Source: ELB16-189 sp018266435 (lineage in GTDB: Bacteria > Bacteroidota > Bacteroidia > Cytophagales > Cyclobacteriaceae). Taken from it: DNA of 64,000 nt. Below the pieces are notes generated by a model. It was given only the letters and a program-made list of their open reading frames with translations, was not told where the DNA came from and did not search any database. The stretch is from contig CP126125.1 of assembly GCA_030123525.1 (NCBI GenBank), positions 1,364,001 through 1,428,000 of the forward strand, given 5' to 3'. Of this stretch, positions 35,215 to 42,841 are shown piece after piece (within the stretch, counting starts at the first letter, position 1; each line of letters opens with the position of its first letter). A program made the position numbers and the translations under genes.

Positions 35215-36438
35215 TCAAAAGTCTTCCAACACTTTTTCGAGCGGCAGGCTTTCCGGAAAATAAGCTAGCAGTTTGATCAACACCCGGTCAACGAGTGTAT
35301 CGGGGCAAGAAGCTCCGCTGGTGAGAACAATTTTTGCTGGGTTTTTCTTAGGCAAAAAAGAATAAGAGGTACGCAGCAGTTTTGTGTGCAGGTCAAAGTG
35401 CCTGATTTCTATATCAGAAATTATTTCTTTTTCTGAGTTGATGAAATAAGTCGGAAAATGTTTTTCACAGAGTTCTACCAGGTGCGATGTGTTTGAGCTG
35501 TTGTATCCGCCCACCACAAGGGCTAAATCGGCTTTGGTTTTAAGCAATTCATAGGTGGAGTCCTGATTGTCGTTGGTGGCGTAGCAGAGTGTATCGCGTG
35601 TATCGGCAAAATGATTTTTCAAATCGGTTTCACCAAATTTTTTGATGATGGCTTGTTTCAAAAAATCAGCAATGTCTTGGGTCTCAGAAGCCAGCATGGT
35701 GGTTTGATTGACCACTCCAATCCGGTTCAAGTCTTGGTCCACATCAAAATGGGGCGAATATTTTTTTTCAAAATCTTTGTAAAAAAATTCTTTGCTTTTT
35801 TCGCCTGAAATATATTGGGCCAACAGCCGGGCCTCATTCATATCTTGAATGATCACCGATGAGCCGTTATGGTTGCTGTGCGAAAATGTGGCACGTGTTT
35901 CTTCGTGCTTGGCTTTTCCGTGAATGACGATCGTATAATTTTCTCTGCCCAGTTTTTCAGCGCGTGTCCATACTTTTTCTACAAAAGGACAAGTGGTATT
36001 GTACTTCTGAACTTCTACACCTTTATCGAGCAAAAGATTTTCAATCTCTAACGTGGTACCAAATGCCGGGATGATCACAATGTCATCCTTCCCGATATTG
36101 TTCCAGGAGATGAATGGTGTGCCATCGGTATCGGAAATAAATTTTATGCCCCGGCTCTGCAGGTCGGCATTCACTTCGGGGTTATGGATCATCTGGCTGA
36201 GCAGGTACACATTCTTATCCTGATTTTCTTCCAAGGCCCGGTAGCTGATCTCGATGGCGTTTTCCACACCATAACAAAAACCGAAATGCCGGGCAAGAAA
36301 AAACTGCACCGGCCCAAAGTCAAGAACGGCAGGCGAAAAATCCTGCTTGCGATGGTCTTTGGCTTTGCGCGATTCTTTTACTCTTCCGGTGATGGAAGAT
36401 CGGTAGTAAACCGGTATTTCAAATTTCTTAATGGCAAT
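35215..36438 (-). CDS. ispH: 4-hydroxy-3-methylbut-2-enyl diphosphate reductase, probable ATT start
   Basis: Last enzyme of the MEP isoprenoid pathway, reducing HMBPP to IPP and DMAPP with a [4Fe-4S] cluster. Cluster cysteines are C55 (HFGFCYGVEN), C150 (NTTCPFVEK) and C378 (SGASCPDTL). The first canonical start in frame is a GTG at 36309, but the protein sequence clearly continues upstream (KKFEIPVYYRSS, then LDFGPVQFF), as I recall for Cytophagales IspH, which begin MKTFEIP-like. The frame has no ATG, GTG or TTG there, and the ATT at 36438 aligns with the usual start. A promoter lies 14 bases further upstream. With ATT the protein has 407 residues. Confidence 0.85.
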   Translation of the reverse strand: MAIKKFEIPVYYRSSITGRVKESRKAKDHRKQDFSPAVLDFGPVQFFLARHFGFCYGVENAIEISYRALEENQDKNVYLLSQMIHNPEVNADLQSRGIKFISDTDGTPFISWNNIGKDDIVIIPAFGTTLEIENLLLDKGVEVQKYNTTCPFVEKVWTRAEKLGRENYTIVIHGKAKHEETRATFSHSNHNGSSVIIQDMNEARLLAQYISGEKSKEFFYKDFEKKYSPHFDVDQDLNRIGVVNQTTMLASETQDIADFLKQAIIKKFGETDLKNHFADTRDTLCYATNDNQDSTYELLKTKADLALVVGGYNSSNTSHLVELCEKHFPTYFINSEKEIISDIEIRHFDLHTKLLRTSYSFLPKKNPAKIVLTSGASCPDTLVDRVLIKLLAYFPESLPLEKVLEDF

Positions 36439-36452
36439 TGATTTTTGTCAGG

Positions 36453-36480
36453 CAAAGATAAAGCGGAGGCTACGAAACAA
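36453..36480 (-). promoter_or_regulatory. Promoter of ispH
   Basis: TTG, 17-base spacer, TATCTTTG on the minus strand. The -7 box ends 14 bases before the ATT at 36438 but more than 140 bases before the first canonical start, which supports the ATT. Confidence 0.65.
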
Positions 36481-36507
36481 AAAACCCTGACGTTGTGGTC
36501 AGGGTTT
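36478..36507 (-). terminator. Terminator after the small KOW-like gene
   Basis: Perfect 10-bp stem AAACCCTGAC / GTCAGGGTTT with a 6-base loop and six T on the minus strand. It separates the small gene and HtrA from the ispH promoter, whose -33 box overlaps the T tract. Confidence 0.8.
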
Positions 36508-36516
36508 AGTTTTACG

Positions 36517-36690
36517 TTAGGCAGCTTTCGAAAGATTATCTTCTTTCACCTTGTTCGTTCGCACTTCTTTGGAGGTGAGGTCAAACCATCGCACCTCCAC
36601 TACTTTGTTCTTGATGTATTTCAGCACTTCCATCACCCGGCCACTGCGTTTATTAAAAACGCGGTCGCCTCTTTTAAATAATCTCTTCAT
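36517..36690 (-). CDS. Small KOW/SH3-like basic protein
   Basis: 57 residues (59 if the ATG at 36696 is used). It reads KRLFKRGDRVFNKRSGRV, MEVLKYIKNKVVEVRWFD and ends LTSKEVRTNKVKEDNLSKAA. The pattern of short strands around GDRV and VEVRWFD resembles an SH3-like barrel as in KOW domains, and the protein is basic, so nucleic-acid or ribosome binding is possible. I recall similar short proteins in related genomes. It starts 12 bases behind the HtrA stop and has its own terminator. Confidence 0.65.
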   Translation of the reverse strand: MKRLFKRGDRVFNKRSGRVMEVLKYIKNKVVEVRWFDLTSKEVRTNKVKEDNLSKAA

Positions 36691-36701
36691 GGTCATTTTT
36701 G

Positions 36702-38216
36702 TTAAAACCGGAATGCGTACATATACACCCTTGGAAAATCGGGATACACTCCTTCAAACGTAGTCTGATCACCCGGTTTTTTCTTCTTCAAAAGATCGTT
36801 CAGGTCTTTGGCTGATTTCACCGGCACATTGTCCAAATGTGTAATGATAAATCCTTCGCGCATGTCTGTGTACTTTTGAATCTTTCCTTTACTCAGCGAT
36901 TTTACTTCAACGCCCGAATTCAGATCCAATGCTTTTAATTTTTTGGCGTCCACATCCTGCAATTCCATACCGAGTGAAGTAACAGCATCTTTCTCTTCGC
37001 GCTTAACGGTGCCCGTTTTTCCTTCTTTGTTTTTCAACGTAACCATAAAAGTGAGCATCTTTCCTTTGCGGTCAACGGTGATGTTGATTTTGTCGCCCGG
37101 CCTTTTGCGGCCCACGTATTCAATCAATGCCGAACTTGATTTGATGGGCGTTTCATCCATCTTCACGACTACATCACCTTTTTGTATGCCCGCTTCTTTG
37201 GCTGCACTCTTAGAGTTTTCTGCAAAATCGCCAACAAAGGCACCTTCTGTTACATCTAACTCTTCTTGCTTGGCCAAATCTGCATTTACGCTTTGAACTG
37301 AAATGCCCAGCCATCCGCGCTGCACGGTTCCGTAGGCTATCAAGTCTTCGGCTACTTTGCTCACAATATCAGACGGGATGGCAAAACCATAACCTGAATA
37401 CGAACCCGTAGGGCTGGCAATGGCCGTGTTGATGCCAAGCAATCCTCCGTCTAAGTTTACCAATGCCCCTCCGCTGTTGCCGGGGTTAATCGCAGCATCG
37501 GTCTGGATGAATGATTCAATGGCTGTGCTGCCCTGGCGGTTGTTTCTGCTGGCCGGATTATTGGAGTTGATGATATTAATGTTTCTTCCTTTAGCGCTGA
37601 TGATACCGGCCGTAACGGTTGAAGTCAAATTGTAAGGATTGCCCACGGCTAATACCCATTGCCCTACTTTAGCATCGTCTGAATTGACAAATGATAGAAA
37701 GGGTAAATCTTTTTGATTGATTTTAATCAGAGCCAAGTCAGTATCCGGATCGGTACCAATTACTTCAGCTTTGAAAGATCGGTTGTCATTGAGAGTGACA
37801 TCAACCATGTCGGCATCTTGCACCACGTGGTTATTGGTAACGATGTATCCCTCGGTACTGATAATCACCCCTGAGCCACTGCTCACACTAGGGCCTTGCG
37901 GTTGTGCGGGGCCATTTGGGCCAAAGAAAAATTGTTGAATGGGGTCATTGGATTCGCGTTCGCGGCTAACATTGCCCGACTGCGTAGAGCGAATGTTTAC
38001 TACAGCCTTCGTTACTTTATCGGCTGTGCCGGTAAAATCGAGCGGCACGGCTTCACCCTTTTCATTGATGCGGTAAGCCACCTGCGAGGCAGGCGTTCCG
38101 CTGATGTGTTCAATCTTTACTTCGTGGTTTCCATTTTTACCAAACCATTGGTAAGTAGCAATGGTGATGGCGCTTCCTAATAAAGCAGCCAGTACAAGAG
38201 ATCCAAAATTTTTCAT
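36702..38216 (-). CDS. HtrA/Deg family serine protease
   Basis: 504 residues. An N-terminal membrane anchor or uncleaved signal (VLAALLGSAITIATYQW) is followed by the trypsin-like domain with H130 (VTNNHVVQD), D160 (DPDTDLALIK) and S248 (INPGNSGGALV), then two PDZ domains (about 300-395 and 415-490: GWLGISVQSVN, GDVVVKMDE, REGFIITHLDN). It is a periplasmic quality-control protease and chaperone. It is upstream of the small KOW-like gene on the same strand, probably one transcript. Confidence 0.94.
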   Translation of the reverse strand: MKNFGSLVLAALLGSAITIATYQWFGKNGNHEVKIEHISGTPASQVAYRINEKGEAVPLDFTGTADKVTKAVVNIRSTQSGNVSRERESNDPIQQFFFGPNGPAQPQGPSVSSGSGVIISTEGYIVTNNHVVQDADMVDVTLNDNRSFKAEVIGTDPDTDLALIKINQKDLPFLSFVNSDDAKVGQWVLAVGNPYNLTSTVTAGIISAKGRNINIINSNNPASRNNRQGSTAIESFIQTDAAINPGNSGGALVNLDGGLLGINTAIASPTGSYSGYGFAIPSDIVSKVAEDLIAYGTVQRGWLGISVQSVNADLAKQEELDVTEGAFVGDFAENSKSAAKEAGIQKGDVVVKMDETPIKSSSALIEYVGRKRPGDKINITVDRKGKMLTFMVTLKNKEGKTGTVKREEKDAVTSLGMELQDVDAKKLKALDLNSGVEVKSLSKGKIQKYTDMREGFIITHLDNVPVKSAKDLNDLLKKKKPGDQTTFEGVYPDFPRVYMYAFRF

Positions 38217-38429
38217 TTTTATAAAAATTAATTAACAGATGCTATTGCCTGTGAAGATGATGTTCTGCAACAAAAAGTTTGAAAATTGACCAAAGGCACC
38301 ACTCCGCAAAGGCTTGTAAATGTTTGGGCTTCTATTTACGAAAAATATGCCAATCGGGTTGTCAATAAATAATTCTGCCAATTTTTCCTGATCTCAAATT
38401 TGATTTTAATCTCGGGTTCACAAAATCCT

Positions 38430-38437
38430 TAGCTTTG
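38430..38437 (+). promoter_or_regulatory. -7 box of the RlmI-like gene
   Basis: TAGCTTTG ends 4 bases before the ATG, implying a leaderless or nearly leaderless transcript. A TTTG 27 bases upstream is too distant for a good -33. Confidence 0.45.
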
Positions 38438-38441
38438 GCAC

Positions 38442-39620
38442 ATGATCAAAATTACAGCATCGGTTATTTTAAAACATGGCCGCGAGGCTTCTGTCAAACG
38501 TTTTCATCCGTGGGTTTTTTCGGGTGCCCTCCAAACCATCGAAGGAGAACCTCACGAAGGGGATTGGGTGGAAGTAAAAGATTTTAAGAAAAAGACTCTG
38601 GGTTTTGGTCATTATCAAAAAGGAACAATCACCGTGCGGCTGCTTTCTTTTTCAGCAGAAATGCCGAACGAAAAAATTTACAGCGAAAAAATAACCCGGG
38701 CATTCAGACAACGGCTGCTTACCCATGTCATTAATGAACAAACCAATTGTTTTCGCTTAGTTCATGGCGAGGGCGATGGATTGCCTGGGCTGATCATTGA
38801 TGTTTACAATGGCATTGCCGTAATGCAGGCTCATAGCCTGGGCATGCACCGTGACAAAGAATGGATCGTCAATGCTCTTTGTCAAAATTTACCGGAGTCC
38901 GTACAAGCTGTTTACTATAAGAGCCAAAATACGTTAAATGCCAAAACAGAAAACGAATACTTACTTGGCATGGCCGCCACACCACATTTAATTACCGAGC
39001 ATGGAAATAAATTTTATGTTGATTGGGAAGAAGGGCAAAAAACCGGATTCTTTTTAGATCAGCGTGAAAACAGAAAGTTACTTGGCCAATTATCTTCAGG
39101 CAAATCAGTACTTAACACGTTTTGTTATACGGGCGGGTTTTCTGTCTACGCATTGAGTGCCGGAGCCCATTTGGTTCACTCTGTTGATTCTTCTGAAAAA
39201 GCTGTTTCTCTCACCAAAAAAAATATAGAATTAAATGGGTTTGATTCTAACCAGCACGCCTGCTTCGCTATGGATACGTTTGAGTTTTTAAAAGACAAAA
39301 AAGATGCTTACGATGTGATCGTGCTTGACCCTCCGGCATTTGCCAAGCACAAGGATGCGCGCCATCAAGCCATGAAAGGGTACCAGCGGCTGAATGCCGA
39401 AGCCATGAAAATAATCAAACCTAATGGAATCATTTTCACGTTCTCTTGTTCGCAGGTAGTTGATAAGCAATTGTTTTACGACACCGTAGTTTCATCGGCC
39501 ATACAAGCAGGGAGAGAAATTAAAGTGTTGCAACACCTTGGTCAGCCGGCCGATCACCCGGTTTCTATTTACCATCCCGAAGGAGAGTACCTGAAGGGAT
39601 TAGTGCTTTATGTTTCGTAA
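38442..39620 (+). CDS. RlmI-like 23S rRNA cytosine methyltransferase
   Basis: 392 residues: N-terminal PUA domain (about 1-75: RFHPWVFSGALQTIEG), EEHD-like middle domain and C-terminal SAM methyltransferase domain with VLNTFCYTGGFSVYAL, VHSVDSSEKAV, DVIVLDPPAFAKH and TFSCSQVV carrying the late cysteine. RlmI makes m5C1962 in E. coli 23S rRNA; the target here is inferred. Transcribed singly, stop 3 bases from the converging helicase. Confidence 0.9.
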   Translation: MIKITASVILKHGREASVKRFHPWVFSGALQTIEGEPHEGDWVEVKDFKKKTLGFGHYQKGTITVRLLSFSAEMPNEKIYSEKITRAFRQRLLTHVINEQTNCFRLVHGEGDGLPGLIIDVYNGIAVMQAHSLGMHRDKEWIVNALCQNLPESVQAVYYKSQNTLNAKTENEYLLGMAATPHLITEHGNKFYVDWEEGQKTGFFLDQRENRKLLGQLSSGKSVLNTFCYTGGFSVYALSAGAHLVHSVDSSEKAVSLTKKNIELNGFDSNQHACFAMDTFEFLKDKKDAYDVIVLDPPAFAKHKDARHQAMKGYQRLNAEAMKIIKPNGIIFTFSCSQVVDKQLFYDTVVSSAIQAGREIKVLQHLGQPADHPVSIYHPEGEYLKGLVLYVS

Positions 39621-39623
39621 AAA

Positions 39624-40871
39624 TTATTTTTTTGATCCTTTTCTTTCATGAAAGGCCCCCCGGTACTCTGGGTCTTCTCTTCTCTTCTGCCGATCTATTT
39701 CCCTGGCCATCTCTTGCTGCTCTTCAAAAGGTGTTTCTTCAACAATAACTTCCTCAGGCAATTTTTTAACAGAGATTTTTTCACGAATCAGTTTCTCAAT
39801 TTTTGCGAGATGGTATTGCTCTGCTTTGGTGACCAGCGTGATGGCGTTGCCTTCTTGAAAAGCGCGGCCGGTTCGCCCGATGCGGTGCACATAGTCTTCG
39901 TATAAAACCGGCACATCAAAATTGATGACGTGTGAAATTTTTTCTACATCAATTCCCCGGGCGGCTACATCCGTGGCTACCAGGATGCGCAGTTTACCTT
40001 CGCGAAACTCATTCATGGCATTGATGCGGCTGTTCTGCCCTTTGTTAGAATGAATGACCCGCACAGTTCCAAGCTTCTTGCGTTCAATAAACTTGAACAC
40101 ATTATCAGCCGATGTTTTGGTGCGGGTAAAAATAATTACCCGGCTATAAGATTTATTATTATTTAGCAAATACTCAAGAAAATTGATTTTGGTTTTGAGG
40201 TTAGGAACAAGGTATACTTCCTGTTCAACTTTCGATGCTGTTGTTGCTTGTGGCGTGATTTCCACTTTGACGGGAAACTCCAGAAACTCCTGCGAAAGCC
40301 TCTCTACTTTTTCAGGAAAAGTAGCTGAAAACAACAGGTTCTGCCGCTTGCCGGGCAGCACTTCAAAAATTTTTCTGAGCTGGGGCATAAAACCCATATC
40401 CATCATGCGGTCGGCTTCATCAATGACCAATGTTTTAATTTGTTTTGTAGGGATTTCGTTCCGTAAATAAATTTCCATAAACCGGCCCGGGGTTGAGATC
40501 AATAGGTCAGCTCCTTTTTGAATTTCTTCAATTTGGGTTTTGGGGCCAACCCCTCCGTACAAAACAGCCAGTCGCAAATCTGTAAACTGGGCGAGTTGCA
40601 AAGCATGAGTATGGATCTGCACCGCCAATTCTTTGGTGGGCACAACAATCAGTGCCCGAGGTTCTTTGCTTTGCGCATATTTTATCTTCATGAGCAGCGG
40701 CAGTACATACGCAGCGGTCTTGCCGGTGCCGGTTTGAGCAATACCGATCACTTGCTGGCCTCCGAGAATCAGGGGAATGCACTTCTGCTGAATCTCAGTA
40801 GGTGAGAGAAACCCCACTTTTTCAATTGCCTGAAAAAGTTGTTTGTTCAATTTAAAATCTGTCCACTGCAT
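39624..40871 (-). CDS. DEAD-box RNA helicase
   Basis: 415 residues. Q motif at GFLSPTEIQQKCIP, Walker A AQTGTGKT (45-52), motif II VIDEADRMMDMGF, SAT (LFSATFPE), and motif VI HRIGRTGRAFQ. A short basic tail (ERKGSKK) follows the core. It belongs to the RhlE-like group, likely acting in ribosome assembly or mRNA turnover. It starts 24 bases from the dihydroorotase ATG in the opposite direction, so both promoters must lie within or next to the other's coding region. Confidence 0.93.
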   Translation of the reverse strand: MQWTDFKLNKQLFQAIEKVGFLSPTEIQQKCIPLILGGQQVIGIAQTGTGKTAAYVLPLLMKIKYAQSKEPRALIVVPTKELAVQIHTHALQLAQFTDLRLAVLYGGVGPKTQIEEIQKGADLLISTPGRFMEIYLRNEIPTKQIKTLVIDEADRMMDMGFMPQLRKIFEVLPGKRQNLLFSATFPEKVERLSQEFLEFPVKVEITPQATTASKVEQEVYLVPNLKTKINFLEYLLNNNKSYSRVIIFTRTKTSADNVFKFIERKKLGTVRVIHSNKGQNSRINAMNEFREGKLRILVATDVAARGIDVEKISHVINFDVPVLYEDYVHRIGRTGRAFQEGNAITLVTKAEQYHLAKIEKLIREKISVKKLPEEVIVEETPFEEQQEMAREIDRQKRREDPEYRGAFHERKGSKK

Positions 40872-40880
40872 TTCTTCAAG

Positions 40881-40888
40881 TATCTTTG
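40881..40888 (+). promoter_or_regulatory. -7 box of the dihydroorotase gene
   Basis: TATCTTTG ends 7 bases before the ATG at 40896. The implied transcript start is at the initiation codon. A -33 TTG is not clear. Confidence 0.5.
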
Positions 40889-40895
40889 CAAGATA

Positions 40896-42233
40896 ATGAA
40901 GTCAACGCTTATTCTTAATGCTAAAATCGTAAACGAAGGCAAAGTCTTTGAAAGCGATTTATTAATTAACGGGCAACGAATTGAAAAAATAGACAGTGAT
41001 CTGCAATCACATCGAGCCGATTCTGTTATAGATGCCCAGGATAATTATTTATTGCCCGGTGTTATCGATGATCAGGTACATTTCCGCGAACCCGGGTTGA
41101 CTCACAAAGGCAACATTTTTACTGAGTCAAGGGCAGCGGTGGCCGGAGGTATAACCAGCTACATGGAAATGCCCAACACAGTGCCGCCTGTTTTTACCCA
41201 AGCGTTACTGGAAGATAAATACCGTATTGCTTCTAAAAACTCGTTGGCCAATTATTCTTTTTTCATGGGCAGCAGCAACAATAACCTGGAGGAAGTGCTG
41301 AAGACCGATTTGAAAAATGTATGCGGACTAAAAATTTTTATGGGATCGTCCACCGGTAATTTGTTGGTTGATGACCCAAAAACGGTAGAAGGATTTTTTT
41401 CAAAATTCCCCGGACTGATTGCGGCTCACTGCGAGCACGAACCCACTATCAGAAAAAATAATGAAGAGTGGAAAAATAAATTTGGAGAAGACGTTCCCAT
41501 TCAAGAACACCAGAACATCCGCAGCGAAGACGCATGCTACCGCTCGTCATCATTTGCGGTTGACTTAGCCAAAAAATTTGGGACTAAACTGCATATTCTT
41601 CACATTTCTACAGCCAAAGAGATTTCATTGTTTGATAATTCCATTCCTTTAGAGAAAAAGAAAATCACGGCCGAAGCTTGTGTTCACCATTTGTGGTTCA
41701 ACGAAAAAGATTATGAAAAACTTGGCACCAAAATCAAATGGAACCCGGCCATTAAAACGGAAAAAGACCAACACGCTATTTTTCAAGCCGTGCTGGATAA
41801 CCACATTGATGTAGTTGCCACGGATCACGCGCCACACACCCTTGAAGAGAAAAATAATTCTTATTTCAAAGCACCCTCTGGCGGGCCATTGGTACAGCAT
41901 AGCCTGGTCGCGCTGCTGGAATTTTATCATCAGAAAAAAATTTCATTAGAAAAAATTGTAGAGAAAATGAGCCACCATCCATCCATCTTGTTTCAGATTC
42001 AGGATCGGGGCTTTATTCGCGAAGGTTATTTTGCTGATTTAGTTTTGGTTGACCTCCATCGGCCGTGGGTGGTAAGTAAAGAAAATATATTGGCTAAGTG
42101 TGGCTGGTCGCCATTTGAGGGGCAACGTTTCAGTTCCTCGGTCATGAAAACCTGGGTATCGGGAAATATGGTTTATGCTGATGGAAAAATTATGGAGACA
42201 AGCCCGGGCTTGCGGTTACAGTTTTCGAGGTAA
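40896..42233 (+). CDS. pyrC: Dihydroorotase (class I-like)
   Basis: 445 residues. Forms dihydroorotate from carbamoyl aspartate in pyrimidine synthesis. The barrel shows GVIDDQVHFREPGLTH (metal His62; the preceding HxH His is Gln60), MEMPNTVPP, the Lys region LKIFMGSSTGN, the metal region AAHCEHEP, and ATDHAPHTLEEK near 305. The Gln in place of the first histidine is what I recall as usual for Bacteroidota dihydroorotases. The ATG at 40896 is preferred over the upstream in-frame start at 40839 because of the promoter. Confidence 0.9.
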   Translation: MKSTLILNAKIVNEGKVFESDLLINGQRIEKIDSDLQSHRADSVIDAQDNYLLPGVIDDQVHFREPGLTHKGNIFTESRAAVAGGITSYMEMPNTVPPVFTQALLEDKYRIASKNSLANYSFFMGSSNNNLEEVLKTDLKNVCGLKIFMGSSTGNLLVDDPKTVEGFFSKFPGLIAAHCEHEPTIRKNNEEWKNKFGEDVPIQEHQNIRSEDACYRSSSFAVDLAKKFGTKLHILHISTAKEISLFDNSIPLEKKKITAEACVHHLWFNEKDYEKLGTKIKWNPAIKTEKDQHAIFQAVLDNHIDVVATDHAPHTLEEKNNSYFKAPSGGPLVQHSLVALLEFYHQKKISLEKIVEKMSHHPSILFQIQDRGFIREGYFADLVLVDLHRPWVVSKENILAKCGWSPFEGQRFSSSVMKTWVSGNMVYADGKIMETSPGLRLQFSR

Positions 42234-42235
42234 CT

Positions 42236-42266
42236 TTTGCAATTTCATCTGCGCCTGTTACCTTTG
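42236..42266 (+). promoter_or_regulatory. Promoter of tRNA-His
   Basis: TTTG, exactly 19-base spacer, TACCTTTG, then 27 bases to the tRNA. It begins directly after the dihydroorotase stop codon. Confidence 0.75.
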
Positions 42267-42293
42267 CAATCCCTTGTCGTAAAAAGGGAAAAT

Positions 42294-42368
42294 GGCGGGC
42301 ATAGCTCAGTTGGTTAGAGCATCAGATTGTGATTCTGAGGGTCGTGGGTTCGAGCCCCATTGCTCGCC
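42294..42368 (+). tRNA. tRNA-His (GTG)
   Basis: Cloverleaf sequence with acceptor stem GCGGGCA / TGCTCGC (one G-T pair), D arm with AGCTCAGTTGGTTAGAGC, anticodon stem CAGA / TCTG around loop TTGTGAT (anticodon GTG), and T arm GTGGGTTCGAGCCCCAT. An extra G before the acceptor stem (42294) pairs with C at 42368, the G-1 identity element of tRNA-His. The CCA end is not encoded. Confidence 0.96.
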
Positions 42369-42370
42369 CT

Positions 42371-42406
42371 AAAAGCCTCGACTTAATCCGTTGAGGCTTT
42401 TTATTT
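42371..42406 (+). terminator. Terminator after tRNA-His
   Basis: AAAAGCCTCGAC / GTTGAGGCTTTT with one G-T pair and a short loop, followed by a T-rich run. It begins 3 bases past the tRNA. Confidence 0.8.
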
Positions 42407-42412
42407 GTATAC

Positions 42413-42671
42413 GATTTTTACGTTTACAATTTACAATCTGAAAAAAGACGGATCATTCGACATCAGTCAAACTAATGGTGTAATCAATCACCTGAAAAAG
42501 TACAATGAAGGTTGCGAAAAACTACACGCGTAAATGATGCCCAAGAAATTGTATTGGCACACAGAGGTAAACTCATATTCGCAGGTATTTAAACAGGAGA
42601 AGATCAAGAATTTTAAATCAGCAAAAAGAACCATTGAATTGGAGCGAGATCAAGCGGGCACCTCGGCTTAG
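42413..42671 (+). pseudogene. GIY-YIG nuclease remnant (URI family)
   Basis: Fragments of a small GIY-YIG endonuclease lie in line but broken. FYVYNLQSE is read in one frame from 42413; after the six-A run at 42441-42446 the reading continues one base shifted as KDGSFDISQTNGVINHLKK, YNEGCEKLHA, then a TAA at 42531, then MMPKKLYWHTEVNSYSQVF and EKIKNFKSAKRTIELE up to a TAG at 42671. This order (YVYIL, YIGQTND, RLxxHNEG, WxLVYHTE, KxEKxIK) is that of single-domain GIY-YIG proteins. The YIG motif has become DIS, so activity is lost even without the stops. The gene start is also missing. Confidence 0.7.
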
Positions 42672-42841
42672 TCACAACGATGCTCGGCTTCAAAGGCCGG
42701 AATTCGCGCTCCATTGCTTACGCGCACTCCAAATTCTTTGAGACTGTTTTTTGCTTTACTGAAAGAGGATAGGCAATGGCAGATCCTTTTTAAAGAATAA
42801 GAGAGCAGTGAAAAATTTCACCACCCTCTTTTTTTCTACGG
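42672..42841 (+). other. Gene-free stretch with a possible second GIY-YIG start
   Basis: No intact gene. A short MADPF reading at 42776, followed by a stop, resembles the N-terminus expected in front of FYVYIL in these nucleases, and the segment before it (TCAAAGGCCGGAATTCGC onward) may be further remnant sequence. The last 40 bases hold an imperfect hairpin followed by seven T. Confidence 0.35.

Noticed and set aside
42800..42838. Imperfect hairpin with seven T after it, plus strand
   Set aside because: No gene ends before it on that strand and the stem has several mismatches; not listed as a terminator.
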